Shown here in pieces: positions 23,574 through 34,418 of a stretch of DNA of 64,000 nucleotides; positions within the stretch are counted from its first letter, which is position 1, and every line of letters starts with the position of its first letter. Location: contig MTSC01000007.1 of assembly GCA_002368545.1 (NCBI GenBank), positions 372,001 to 436,000 on the forward strand, written 5' to 3'. This DNA comes from Ramichloridium luteum (lineage: Eukaryota > Ascomycota > Dothideomycetes > Mycosphaerellales > Dissoconiaceae). The translations under genes and the position numbers were made by a program. The notes below the pieces were generated by a model. That model worked only from the letters and a program-made list of their open reading frames with translations, made no database searches and was not told the DNA's origin.

Positions 23574-23752
23574 AGCCTTCGCCCTGCCACTGCGACGCAC
23601 AAGATCTTTCGTTGAAGCTTGGTGCTGCACTCTCACAGACTCGGCGGCTCGGCACACCACAGTGGGACTACTGTATCGCAGCTGCTTCAGCACGAGGAGC
23701 ACTCACTCCACACTGCCACTCCTACTCGACCCCCGTCGCCATCACGACCGCC

Positions 23753-25035
23753 ATGGATACCTCCAGTATCTGGCCGTTCGCGGACAATGACACGTCCCTC
23801 ATCGACAGTGGTACATCGATCGTCAACCTGACCGATGCATTGGACCAGGAGTTGACGGGGCAGATCATCTGCTTCCTGGAACCAGGTGACGTAGGTGACG
23901 GCTCCCAGCTCGGCGCGCACATCTCAGCCATCTTCGTTGTCCTGGTGGTCTCTACCTGCGTCACCTTATTCCCCGTTCTCGCCACGAGGCAGACTAAGGT
24001 CAAGGTCCCGCTATATGTTTACCTGTTTGCTCGGTACTTTGGTGCCGGTGTCATCATTGCGACTGCGTTCATCCAGTGAGTTTGTTGCCACATTGTTTCC
24101 CGCTCCTTCATGTGATCGAGCAAATTACTGACCTGGACAGTCTTCTGGATCCTGCATATGCCGAGATTGGTCCCAACACATGTGTGGGCATGTCCAATGG
24201 CTGGGATAGCTACTCCTGGCCGCCGGCAATCGCTCTGATCTCGTCGATGCTTATCTTCCTCATGGACTTTTTCGCGGAGCGCTACGTCGAAAAGAAGTAT
24301 GGCTTGAAGCATGGTGCTGGCGACAACCAAAATGCTGCCGCCAAGGGTGCCGGCTCGGCTGACGCAGCTATGCTCTACTATGCCGGTGATCGCCGCCGTA
24401 GCGCCGCCGGCCATCAACACCTCCACTCTTCGGACCAGGATACTCAAGTAAAGCCCACTCATGGCGATCCTGTCGAAGAAGGTGTCAACACGGAGAACAC
24501 CAGCCTTGATGAGAAGGAGGCGGAACACTTCGCGGAACGCTCATTCCGCCAGCAGATCGCTGCTTTCCTTATCCTCGAATTCGGTGTGCTGTTCCACAGT
24601 GTCATCATCGGCTTGACGCTCGGAAGTGTCGGTGTCGACGAATTCAGCACGCTCTACGTCGTCATTGTCTTCCATCAGTCCTTCGAGGGTCTTGGTCTCG
24701 GCGCCCGTCTGTCCGCGATTCAGTTCCCTCGTCGCTTGCGCTGGATGCCGTACTTCCTCTGCATCGGCTATGGTCTTACCACGCCCATCGCCATCGCAAT
24801 CGGTGTTGGCCTCTCTACCGTCTACGACTCCGGCAGCTTTACCGCCAACGTCGTCTCCGGTATTCTCGACTCCATCTCCGCCGGCATTCTGCTCTACACT
24901 GGCTTTGTCGAGCTGCTTGCGCGCGACTTCTTGTTCAACCCCGACCGCACGGACGACGACAAGCAGCTTCTCTTCATGCTGACTTCGCTCATCCTTGGTG
25001 CGGGTATCATGGCTCTGCTCGGAAAGTGGGCATAA
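23753..25035 (+). CDS. ZIP-family zinc/iron transporter
   Basis: Two exons, 23753-24075 and 24141-25035, 405 residues. ZIP proteins import zinc or iron into the cytosol across the plasma membrane or out of organelles. The N-terminus is extracellular, then three membrane segments lead into the canonical GVIIATAFIHLLDPAY, where the intron splits the His codon. The central loop (about 180-245) is His-rich (GHQHLHSS, GDRRRS), a usual metal-binding loop. The second half carries the family motif LEFGVLFHSVIIGLTLG and VIVFHQSFEGLGLGARL with conserved His and Glu metal ligands, and ends with LGKWA as in fungal Zrt1/Zrt2. The frame is open upstream of the ATG, but the 23753 start fits the family better. 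Confidence 0.95.
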
Positions 25036-25417
25036 ACCTCGAACCTTGGTCTGGGCGGGGAAAAGGTGGCTCCTTGCTTGTAATGATCGCTTGGTCCACC
25101 CTCAGGTGGTTTGCGCACACATCACATTAGATACCAAGTCATAGTATTAATCGTTTTCTCGAAAATATCGCGAATACTCGCACATCTCATCGTCGTTCAG
25201 TGTGCGCGGTGCGCTATTGGTTCGGGTGCGGATACGAACGACTTGAATTTTGCTTGAAACGTGACGAACGTTAAGAATGCTGCTTTGCCAGAGGGCAATT
25301 TCGGCTGTGGTGCTCCTCTGATCGAGATTCCGCCTGCTCTAGGAGAGCTCGTGAACGGCTTCGGCACGTCGTGGAACTTCACGCTATGGGTGAAACTAAC
25401 CAGAATCTCGTATTCCC
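25036..25417. other. Intergenic, open on minus strand
   Basis: 3' flank of the ZIP gene. A minus-strand frame remains open here (25197-25382) in a different register from the small gene upstream of it. It may be 3' UTR or an eroded tail. Confidence 0.35.
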
Positions 25418-25667
25418 TTAAGCGACTGTCCTTGAACTGCCGTCCTTCTCGAGCTCTTCGATCTTGAAATTGGTTCCCCGGGGTAGGTTGTCGCCGTTTA
25501 GGATGAATCCTTGGTCGTGATAGACTGTTGTGTTGACCAGGTCGTAAGGGAACATCACGACAATCTTCGGCGACTTGTCGCTACTGTTTCTTATCTTTTC
25601 GCTTTAACTTAGCTGCTGTCTTGATGATCTCGTCGAGGTACGCTTTATCTGGCTCAGAGGCATCCAT
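25418..25667 (-). CDS. Possible small two-exon gene, 63 residues
   Basis: Exons 25667-25642 and 25583-25418 join in phase across a 58-nt intron (donor GTACCT, GCTAAG branch-like site, acceptor AACAG). The product starts MDASEPDKASDKS and continues with hydrophobic/aromatic PKIVVMFPYDLVNTTVY, then GDNLPRGTNFKIEELEKDG, a composition that looks coding. No signal peptide or known domain was recognised. If the intron is not real, the same stretch reads as two frames separated by a stop, that is, a decayed gene. Confidence 0.35.
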
Positions 25668-26811
25668 CGTGATAGATGCAATGGTGGAGGGCGAAGAGTG
25701 GGAAGGCGAGTTGGCGCATATCCATCACGGCCAGAGAATATAGGCAACGACGTTCGTGAGCTTTTTCTGCTGACGGGATGACCTGCTGATAATGCGCGCA
25801 CTTCCGGTCTGGGAAACTGCATCTTTCTGCGTGTGAACGTGAATCACGGGATGAAAGTAATGATGTAGATCACGGTGAAATTCGTCAACGATCACAATAC
25901 TTAGGTATAGACCACACAAAAAGGTCAAGTATAAGCAGGTTATCCGTGAGAGTTTCTTACCGACCAACGACAGCTGCCCTCTTTCGAAGCTGTGTTCTGA
26001 GGATGGCCATCGTAGTGAGGCAATATAGCCATTCGATCTGTGCAGGAACGTGTGATTTAAATACATGAGGACTTGTCATGGCCACCGATAATAACACCGT
26101 TCGACGCGCCGAGAGCATACCTTCTTGACTACCTAATGGACCTCGAAGATTACAAGCGAGTGAAGAGCCACAACCCTAACCCTAGACCATTTTGCCTGGG
26201 CTTCTTTGTTGCCGGACCTTCAATGGGGGAAACTCCGGCGGTCGGGCCAGCTCGTACAGGAGATCATTCGACAGACGGCGAGAACGATCGCGAGAGTCTG
26301 ATGATCATCAGTCAGCTAGGAGAGTTGTTTAGAAATTGTGTATCTGGGTGGCTTGTGAGCGTTGATGCCTGCTAATTGCAGTCGTTCTGGTGGCGCGTTG
26401 CCCATCCCCGGTGGCGCATGTGTTAATTTCATGCAAAGTTCTGGGCGAAAATAGGCGACGAAGTCTGACCACACCCCATCGCCGCCCTGGGCTGAAGTTA
26501 TTCACGTCAGCGCCCCAGGTGGTATTGCACCGTCATGAAAGCGTGAGAATGGAAAAGTGAGGTTTTTGGTTTTAAGATCAATGCATTGCTCATACCAAGG
26601 AAAAGAAGTAAAAAGTCATGGTCCATAGGGTATCCCGTTTACCAACAACCCTTTACTCGCGTGCAGAAGCCTCCCGTTATCTAATCTAGAACAGCAAGAA
26701 ACAATTACCCCAGACCCCCAATTTTCACCAATGAACACCGAGTTGTGCGATACAGATGCAAGGAGGGAGACGGTGATGGACATCATCTCCCCGAGGCTAC
26801 TGCGCCGTGAT
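25668..26811. other. Intergenic region with one weak ORF
   Basis: Contains a plus-strand frame from the ATG at 26136 to 26375 (79 residues, CLGFFVAGPSMGETP) with fair composition but no recognised family, and an upstream minus-strand frame rich in hydrophobics. Neither is supported enough to call. Confidence 0.3.
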
Positions 26812-27939
26812 TTACTGCGGCTTGGTGGGGTTGGTGCAGCCAACCGGCTTGTCGAGGCCGCCGGTGGTGTTGGAGAAGGTGAAGCTGTAGGCGATGTTGA
26901 AGAAGTTGGACTGTGAGGGAGCGTGTTAGTCAGGTTGCATCGTCGCAGGAACAGTGAGGGATCGAAAACTTACGCCGCGGTATTGACCCTTGTTGGTGGC
27001 GAAGGCCTTGGGCCAGGTCTCGTTGTAGAGAGCGCAGTACTGGCCGACCGGGGTGGAGTCGTTGTAGAGCACGTAGGTGTTCACGAACTGGCAGGTCTGG
27101 AAGTAGCCGTTGGCGGCCGGGTACTTGCGGTTGTAGGCAGACTGGGCGGAGCAGGCGGCGGTGCAGCGGCCGACGTCGAAGATGCCGGAGGTGAAGATCT
27201 TCACGCCCATGTAGGGGTCGCGGCCGTTGCAGTCCAGGGGCGCGTTGATGGCGGCGGTGCCGAGCGGGGTGGCCGGGCCATAGCCAGCCGGCTGGGCGAT
27301 GGCGGTCGAGGAGTAACCGTTGGAGCCGGCGACGGCGACCTCGAAACCAGCCTGGAACTGGCCGGTGTTGGTGGCCTGGCTGGCGAGCAGGGGACCACCG
27401 TAGTAGACACACTTGATGACGGTGACGGACGGCGGGTTGGGGTTGCTGTTGCTCGGGGTGGTCGAAGCATCACGCTCGTAGTAGATGTTGAACGAGCTGC
27501 AGCCCTTGATGCCGTTGCAGTTGGCGGCGCACTTGGCGACGTCGTAGGACTTCAGGGTGGCATAGCCCATGTAGCCGAAGGTCGCCTGGCTGGAGCCGGC
27601 GGCGTTCTGGAAGATGAGGTTGTATCCGCTCGGGGTGGTGGCGGCGTTGGCATCGTTGGCCCACTGGGTGTTCGCGCGCCAGTTGGAGGCGGTGTCGGCG
27701 GTGTCACGGGCCTTGAGCGAGGTGTCGTCCGGGTCAGCGAAGACGGCGGCGGTGGCAGCAGCGGCGGCAGTGGCCGAGGTGTAGGCCACGGTGGTGGCAG
27801 CAGCCGAGGCGGAAACGACCGGGATGTCGACCTCGTCGATCGGGTCGACGCTGGCAATGGCATCCCAGTCGAAGTCCTGAGGAGTCGGGCTGGCGACAGC
27901 AGCGCCCATGAGGAGGGCGGCAACGGCGAAAGAGCGCAT
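26812..27939 (-). CDS. Alanine/threonine-rich secreted protein with apple/PAN-like cysteine pattern
   Basis: Two exons, 27939-26974 and 26910-26812, 354 residues. The ATG at 27939 opens a clean signal peptide (MRSFAVAALLMGAAVASP). A low-complexity Ala/Thr/Val stretch spans about 40-75. A repeated two-part Cys domain follows: YDVAKCAANCNGIKGCSSFNI near 155 and IFDVGRCTAACSAQSAYNRK near 265, each resembling PAN/apple modules, with later CQFVNTYVLYN and YCALYNETW. The intron has donor GTAAGT, branch CTAAC and acceptor CACAG, and the last exon ends in VGCTNPTKPQ. Codon choice is strongly GC-ending, suggesting high expression. It is probably extracellular or wall-associated; function is unknown. 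Confidence 0.85.
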
Positions 27940-28070
27940 ACTTGCGGAAATGATCGACAGAGGAAGAAGCTTGTTGTTGTGTACCTTCGTTGGTAGTGAG
28001 ATGAGATGATATGCAAGAGGAGATGATTGATGCTGATCAGAACCAGAATCGGAGGTGGACATCCGCCCGC

Positions 28071-28078
28071 ATTATATG
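28071..28078 (-). promoter_or_regulatory. TATA-like element of the secreted-protein gene
   Basis: CATATAAT on the minus strand, about 135 bp upstream of the ATG at 27939, in a GC-rich setting. Confidence 0.4.
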
Positions 28079-31000
28079 CTCCTCCGGTCCTCAAGGAAAA
28101 CCTCGAGGAGGACCTCGAGGAGAACCACGATCGCCTCTGGCCGAACGCCTCTCGGCTTGGAAGGCATCAATGCGGCGACGCTGGGTCCAATGTGGCTTAC
28201 AAGGCTCTCGCTTCTTTCACATCTCGGCCGCATGAGAAGCGACATGCCGCCGGCCTGCAGCGACGGCCCTGGCGCACGATGCGCTCGACGCCTAGGCGGA
28301 CGGATTGGGATGCACCCCAGCAACCCCAGAGAGGCACGGATAGGGCGGGGAGCGGCCAGAATGCAGACACGCGAGAGCTTCCCGCTCAGACCATCTTCTC
28401 GCTGCACCGGACGGGCTGCAGGGCCAGCGCGCGCGCGTGTGGGCCGTGTTGTGCTGTGTGGGTAGTGGATGTGTGCGGATATCGTTCGTGTCGCTCACGT
28501 GGCGCTCGGACGATCCGTCAGCATGGCTGCGCAGGGATTCCCGGCGGGGAGGACGACCTGCGGTCGTGATAGGGGGCGGCTCGCCATGGCATATGCATCC
28601 GGCACGATCAGGGCCATTGGAGCATGTCTGCTGTCGAAGCCAGTTTAGCGTCACGCAGGGAACACAAGTGGAAATTCTTCCACCTCCGCTTAGGCCCAAA
28701 CGGGCGGACCGTGGCCCAAACTAGACTAAAGCCATGCGTCCTGATGGCTTTTCGTGGCTGGCTCATATCTCACGTCTGGCTCGTTGGGGCCCGCTGCCTC
28801 GTCGGGCGACGAGTGCGGTCTGGGACAGCCCGGCACGATGGCAGCCTGGCGTCAGACAAGCAAAATGAACGTACCACAGCAAGCCCGACGATATCTGATC
28901 AACGAATATTGGCCCGGGTTGCCTTCGACCAGCTGTTTCGTTGATTCGCGGCCGAGACAGGCTATACACCAGAAGGGAAACCGCCTTGCACAAAATGCGA
29001 CGCGAGGGTTTATTTTCGGTGCGGCGACGTCCACGCAGGTCTGGCCCAGCATAATTTAAGCTTTCCGGTATCACCTCGGGCCTCCCCATCTGGCAGCTTG
29101 CTCATCCTGTCCCAACCATATGCGACGAGCCAGCGCACGCTGCCTCCTATCCTGTACGCTATGTATCTTGGCTGTTGGCGGTCCAGGAACACCCGCGATG
29201 CGCCTGCGATGCGAAGCTGTTCCCTCACATCAACGCGACGGAGAAGTAGATACCTACCAGCGCGGGCGCATCACTCCGGACCGAGGGAGAATCCCCAAAC
29301 CTTGTGATAATTCGGGCTTCGTTATAGCCCTGTGCTGGCACCTCTTGGCATAATCATCGTGGTGCTCTATCGGCCGTGTCTGAAGCGTCTCCTAGTCCGT
29401 GCTGGGACAGGAGGCGTCGGATAGGCGTCCGCAGTGCAGGCGCCCGCCGCGATGGTCTCTGCCCGCCTGCTTCAGACTCGATCAGCTTGGCCAGGGCAGC
29501 GCCATCTCACTGGCTCGGTGTACGCGAGAGCTCTTGCTTGCTCTTCCAGAAATCTTCTCCGCCAGCGACCAGTTCTGGTTGACTTTCGCTCCGAGGCTTC
29601 CCCTTCCGGCCGCGTCGCAGCGTCTCCAGAACGAAGAGAACATGCTTCTGGAAGTCTGCCGCTAGTACATCCAGCATGTCCCGCCCTTTCATGGCAACGC
29701 GCGCAAAGCGCCATCACCGCCTTGAGCGCTGCCATGCAAGGTCCATCCTCAGCGCCTCCACCAGGCGTGCAAGAACTCCCCGCGCGTCTGCACGGGCGGT
29801 CTGCCATCATCATCATGGTCAAGTCTGTTGCTGGGGGTCGATAACATTCGCCACAGTCCGACCGCGACCGGTCGGGCGTTATGGGCGACAGCGCCTCTGT
29901 GCTCTCGTTGTTGGGAGGGCGCGACGAACGTTTGCGAGGCACTGGCAATAATTTCATCGCGTTTGGCGGGCGCCACGTGGAAAGCCACCCAAAGCCGCAT
30001 TGGCTCCTCGATCAGATATCACATTCTGGCAATTTGCACTGCAGGGATCGCAGGCAGATACACAACGAACACGCTTTACGCCGCATGATTCCCAGAATAC
30101 GCGTGTCAATTTCCCAGCGTCACCCCACCGGTCGATGCGTGGAGCCGGCGCATGATACATACTATAGGGTCGGCTTTGCACATGGCATTTCGTGCGCTGA
30201 GCAGTGCGGCTCTCGTCGCGGTCCTTCCCCTTCCCGCCCGGCGAGCCAGCCCGGTCCCGCCGCAAACAGGGCCCTTTGTTCTTGGCGTTTTCTTCCCACG
30301 TTTTCGTGGATCCACCTAGACTTCCCACGCGCTCCTCTGGCCGCTGCACGGCGCAACGAACAGCAGAGCGCCTCAAAGCGATGGCGCTCCACGGCCGCCG
30401 CCGCCGCCTCCACCATCGCGCCGCCAGATGTGCGCGCGCAACTGGCCCTGTCAGTGCGGAGCTGGAAGGAGGCGGCGGCAGCGGCGTCGGGATAAGGTGT
30501 ATCGTAGCGAGCACACCGCGCCTCGACGACGAAAAACTTTCCACCCCCGCGATGGCAGCAGCAGCAGCAGCCGCAGTCAGCAGAGTCACAGCCTTATCGG
30601 CTGTTGTGGACACGGAGATTTTATGCGAGGCTCAGGATTAACTCGGGTGGCATCATGAGACTCTATTCTTAACGTGCATATCTCTTCGTCTAAAAGCCAG
30701 CCATGGCACCGCCATCGCCAGTGAGGACGCCACGAAGTCGGAGCGCGCGTTTTCGCAAGCGTTTTGCGAGAGCCTGTCATCGACTCGGACGGGAAGCAGT
30801 AGTCACGCGGTCGTTCTCTTCGCCGTCAGCGTCCCCGTCACGGCCGCGCTCGTCACCGGTCCTATTAAGCGTCGGCTACGTGCTCCGTCAACCTGGCCCA
30901 GTGGTCGAGGGCGAGGCTCTTGCGAATGGACCTCGCGCAGGCTGTTGCTCGGAGTCTCCGGCGAAGCCACCGTGAACAAGGCTCTCTCATCGTCAACCAG

Positions 31001-32189
31001 GCTTTGCTTGGCACGCGGTGATTGTTCGGTACCGCGGCGTAAAAGGGGAGCGCTCACCGTTGGGTGGATGCGCGTGGCACTGCGTGGCCGTGACCATACG
31101 ATTTTGCACGTCGGGACCGACGAGACCCAGATGCGCTCGCTTCGTCATGCGGTGGTGGCAGAGGAGAGCCTCGTCGTTGTGCCGCAGTCATCCGGGAAGA
31201 AATTTCAGTAGGGAGAAGGGGACTGTCGTCGCAACGTCGTTGAAACAATCATTGCGGAGCAAGTAAGTACCTGGCCACGTTGTTCCCACGTCGTCACCAG
31301 CAGCCATTGTTGGATGCGAACGACTGCAACCAAGTCAGATGCAGTAAAAGATCTGCGTGGGTCAGGGATCGAGTGGGCAGCAGGTAAGGCGTGCATGCTG
31401 TATGGTGCGATTGTGGGTCAGGCACAGGTACATTCAGGCACAGGTACATTGTCTCATGACGGAGGACTGGCCGATGGCTGGTTGCGATACATCACCCTTG
31501 AGACAACTCAGACAAAGTCGATTTATCTCCGCTGAAATCAGAGGTTCTCAAGGCCATATAGCATTGTCTCTGTCGTATTGATCGTTTCATTCGACCAGAT
31601 ACCTGATGTGTAGCAACATTACCATCGCAGGAGGCACGCGTCCTGCCGTTCAGACATTCGGAAAGCGCGCGTCATGTGAAATTGTGATAGAAGTTGCTCA
31701 TTTCTCTGATTATGTACGATCATGACATTTTGACAACAATCTCAATGTACTCATATATCCCCCCTTCAGGCTTGCTCCCCTACATGCGTATACAAACTCG
31801 AAGTCATGCCACTATCTGTTCAACGAGCGCTTTCCAAACCGAAAACAATTCGCAGGTGCAAAAAAAGCCACCGCCCGCAATTCCCGGACCAAAAGACCAA
31901 CGTGCAAGAACGCTATCAAAAGTCGGAAGCAACCCTCCGCTGGTGGCATGAAGCCACTGGCATGATGGCGGCGGAGCTGATATTCCGAATATGCGAAGAG
32001 AAGAACCGAAGAAGGAAGACGCAAACATGTCGTCGTTGGTGTGGCGTGAGGTCAGGCCATCGAATGGCGCCCGTGAGGCGCATGAATGTGGCGGCTGGGA
32101 TGACCCCACCGGGCGTGACGCCTGGTGAAGCCTCAAAACCACCTCACCGCCCACGAGACACATCATCTCGAGCTCGGATCAGGCAGGAA
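28079..32189. other. 4.1-kb gene-poor region
   Basis: Many overlapping open frames exist on both strands because of high GC content, but none shows a known motif, natural composition or a plausible splice structure. A CAG-type trinucleotide run lies near 30550-30590. A 16-bp tandem duplicate is at 31418-31449. Confidence 0.45.
31418..31449. repeat. Tandem duplicate of a 16-bp unit
   Basis: Two perfect head-to-tail copies of TCAGGCACAGGTACAT (31418-31433 and 31434-31449) in non-coding sequence; probably replication slippage. Confidence 0.8.
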
Positions 32190-34367
32190 TTACCACGTCT
32201 CGGCGATGTACTGGCCGGCTTCCTTCTTGCCCTGCCAGAACTGCTTCGCGGTCTCAGCGTCGAGGTTGCCTTTGTCCATGGCGACATCGATCAATGCCGC
32301 CTCAACGCCCTCGCCCATGCCCTTAGTTGAGCCACAAACGAAGATGCGGCCGTCGATGGAGTTGATGACAAACCAGACGATGTCGGCTTGCAGCCGGACC
32401 TCGTCCTGGACATACTTGGCCACCTTCTCTTCCTTGTTGGTGTCGTCGACCTTGGGGGTCTTGACGGCAGACGCACGTGCATTAGCTGCGTCTGGCAGCA
32501 CAGGCGTTGTCGACTCGCCAACACCCTCGTCGGACTCGGCAATGGGCGGCGGTCGGGCCCGCGATTGAACAACCTTCTTGATCTCCGACTCATGTGCGCC
32601 GAGTTCGCCGCGATAGATCTCATCCAAGGTCGCATCACGAATGCCTTGAATGAGCCAGATCTTGTTGGCACAGTTGGCGTTCTTGAGGCGGTTAAGAATG
32701 AAGCCTCGGAACGGCGCCATACCGACGCCAGCGCCGATGAGCACCATTGGGCCATCGCTAGCAAACTCGCGCGAGAGTGGGTTCTGCATAAGACCACGGA
32801 ACATCGGAACATGTAGTTTGAGTGCGCGACCAGCGGCACCAGGCTCCTTGCCGACTCGCGCCGCCTCCTCCTCTGCCGCAACGAACTTCTGCGCCAGTCG
32901 CTCCATGAACCCGGAGCCGACACCAGTTCGCTTAGCTCCAGTAAAAGCGGGCGTCTCGTGGATAGTGACTGCAACTTCGACGAGGCGTCGTCCCGCGAGT
33001 CCCTCGCGCTCAGCCGAGACCTTCGGGTCGTTGGAAAGCGAGTAGAATCGAGGCATCAGCTGTGTGAGGACAGTGAGGACTTTCTCCAAGGGCGGCTGCG
33101 ATGACGGGAAGGCCCGGAGCAGTTGCTGCAGAGTGATATGCGGGCCAGTCCGCAGGTCGCAGAAGGCCGCTTGGCCTTGCGCGCTGCAAGCGTAGAGCAG
33201 AATGTGCTTCTCGTTAGGGTCGCTGGCGTACTCAGCCAACAAGCGCAGCAGAGGCTTGGTCGGGGCCTGCGATGAAATGTCGACGGTCCAGGTAAGAACC
33301 TCCCGCTTGGTGGTGATCAACTCGCGGGCTTGCTCCTCGCCCCAGATCGTGGGCCAACGCCCACCACCCGTGACCAGTCGCACTGGCCGGTCACGCTGGA
33401 ACCGTGGCACGCCGAGCAGGTTGAGGATATCCTCGACGACCTCCGGATCGTTGGGCGGGCAGACACCGATGGCGCCACCGACCTTGAAATCGACACCGCC
33501 CTCAGCGGGGTAGTCCGTGACGTCGATATCGAAGTGGAAGGTTCGCTTCTCGGCGCCCGGCTTGGTCAACTCGCGAGCGCCGTAGAGTGGCGCATTGAAG
33601 ATGTTGTACGGCGGGTGCGGCTGCATGTACTCCGGCGGGAACTGGTTGACATGGTCCTTGTCGTGCTGGTGCTGCGCCTCGGCGGGGAACTTCGCCTCGA
33701 TGGACTCTCTCCGCACTGGCTCAAACGAGACAATCTGCTCTGACACCTCCGAGACCTTGGTCAAGGGCGTCTCAAGGGACAGGCCTCGCAAGTCGAGTCT
33801 GAGGAACTTGTAAGCGGCATTGGCCGGCTCCTTGACCGGCTTGAAGCCCGGTTCCTCGCCGTGCAAGGGCAGGTTCTCTACCATGCAGCAGCCCTCTCCA
33901 CAGCAGAACTTCTGCAGGAAGTGCGTGCCGCTACCGGCACCAATGAGTCGTCGAATGTCCTCGGCATTGGTAGCATATGTTGTGCTCGCCCGTCTCTTCT
34001 TGACCTCCGGCGGCCGCGGCTGGCCGATCGGCAGCACGCGCAACCGGTCGCTGAAGTCCTCATGGTCTGTGAGCGGCGTCGAGGGCGTATCGGAGTCGCT
34101 GGTGTTGGTGTCATTGTCCGTGGCGAGGCCGAGGCTCTCGCCACTGCTTCGCGGGCCGGAGCTCATCGAGGCAGACGCAAACTTGGTCTTCGATGCGGAC
34201 GGCGGGAGGTTGTAGATCGGAAGCGTCTTCGGCTCAGTTGGGATCGGGTTGTCTGGGTGACTGGTGTCGCAGTAGGGGATCTTCTTGTGTCGGTGTTCGC
34301 TGGCGAGTGAACCAGCAAAGGACGAGAAGGAATGACGCCGGGCGGCGGCATTTAATATTGACGGCAT
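32190..34367 (-). CDS. CPR-type FAD/NADPH oxidoreductase lacking the flavodoxin domain
   Basis: Single exon, 725 residues. It matches the FAD-binding and NADPH-binding halves of cytochrome P450 reductase and sulfite reductase flavoprotein. Motifs in order: FNAPLYGARELT at the start of the FAD domain, RFYSLSND (the RxYS flavin motif), GAGVGMAPFRGF (NADPH ribose/pyrophosphate), a CGSTKGMGEGVE motif, and a C-terminal ETW whose final Trp is typical of CPRs. No FMN-binding flavodoxin domain precedes it. Residues 1-165 are Ser/Thr-rich and disordered, and a CCGEGCC cluster lies near 160. A charged insertion lies at about 610-670. It may take electrons from NADPH and pass them to a separate carrier; the partner is unknown. 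Confidence 0.85.
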   Translation of the reverse strand: MPSILNAAARRHSFSSFAGSLASEHRHKKIPYCDTSHPDNPIPTEPKTLPIYNLPPSASKTKFASASMSSGPRSSGESLGLATDNDTNTSDSDTPSTPLTDHEDFSDRLRVLPIGQPRPPEVKKRRASTTYATNAEDIRRLIGAGSGTHFLQKFCCGEGCCMVENLPLHGEEPGFKPVKEPANAAYKFLRLDLRGLSLETPLTKVSEVSEQIVSFEPVRRESIEAKFPAEAQHQHDKDHVNQFPPEYMQPHPPYNIFNAPLYGARELTKPGAEKRTFHFDIDVTDYPAEGGVDFKVGGAIGVCPPNDPEVVEDILNLLGVPRFQRDRPVRLVTGGGRWPTIWGEEQARELITTKREVLTWTVDISSQAPTKPLLRLLAEYASDPNEKHILLYACSAQGQAAFCDLRTGPHITLQQLLRAFPSSQPPLEKVLTVLTQLMPRFYSLSNDPKVSAEREGLAGRRLVEVAVTIHETPAFTGAKRTGVGSGFMERLAQKFVAAEEEAARVGKEPGAAGRALKLHVPMFRGLMQNPLSREFASDGPMVLIGAGVGMAPFRGFILNRLKNANCANKIWLIQGIRDATLDEIYRGELGAHESEIKKVVQSRARPPPIAESDEGVGESTTPVLPDAANARASAVKTPKVDDTNKEEKVAKYVQDEVRLQADIVWFVINSIDGRIFVCGSTKGMGEGVEAALIDVAMDKGNLDAETAKQFWQGKKEAGQYIAETW

Positions 34368-34373
34368 GTTAGG

Positions 34374-34418
34374 ATGTGTGTGTGTATGTGCGTGCGTGTG
34401 TGTGTGCGTGCAGTGCGT
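34374..34418. repeat. GT/AC microsatellite in the reductase leader
   Basis: Imperfect (GT)n/GTGC-rich tract ending seven bases before the ATG of the reductase gene, so its minus-strand mRNA would carry a CA-rich leader. Confidence 0.8.

Noticed and set aside
26073..26375. Plus-strand ORF and a CCCTAACCCTA word within it
   Set aside because: Only about two telomere-like units, too short to be an interstitial telomere; the ORF has no recognised family and no splice or promoter support.
29954..30613. Open minus-strand frame of 219 residues in the gene-poor region
   Set aside because: Composition is Arg/Pro/Ala-skewed, as expected from GC-rich non-coding DNA; overlapping frames of similar length exist on both strands and no motif is present.
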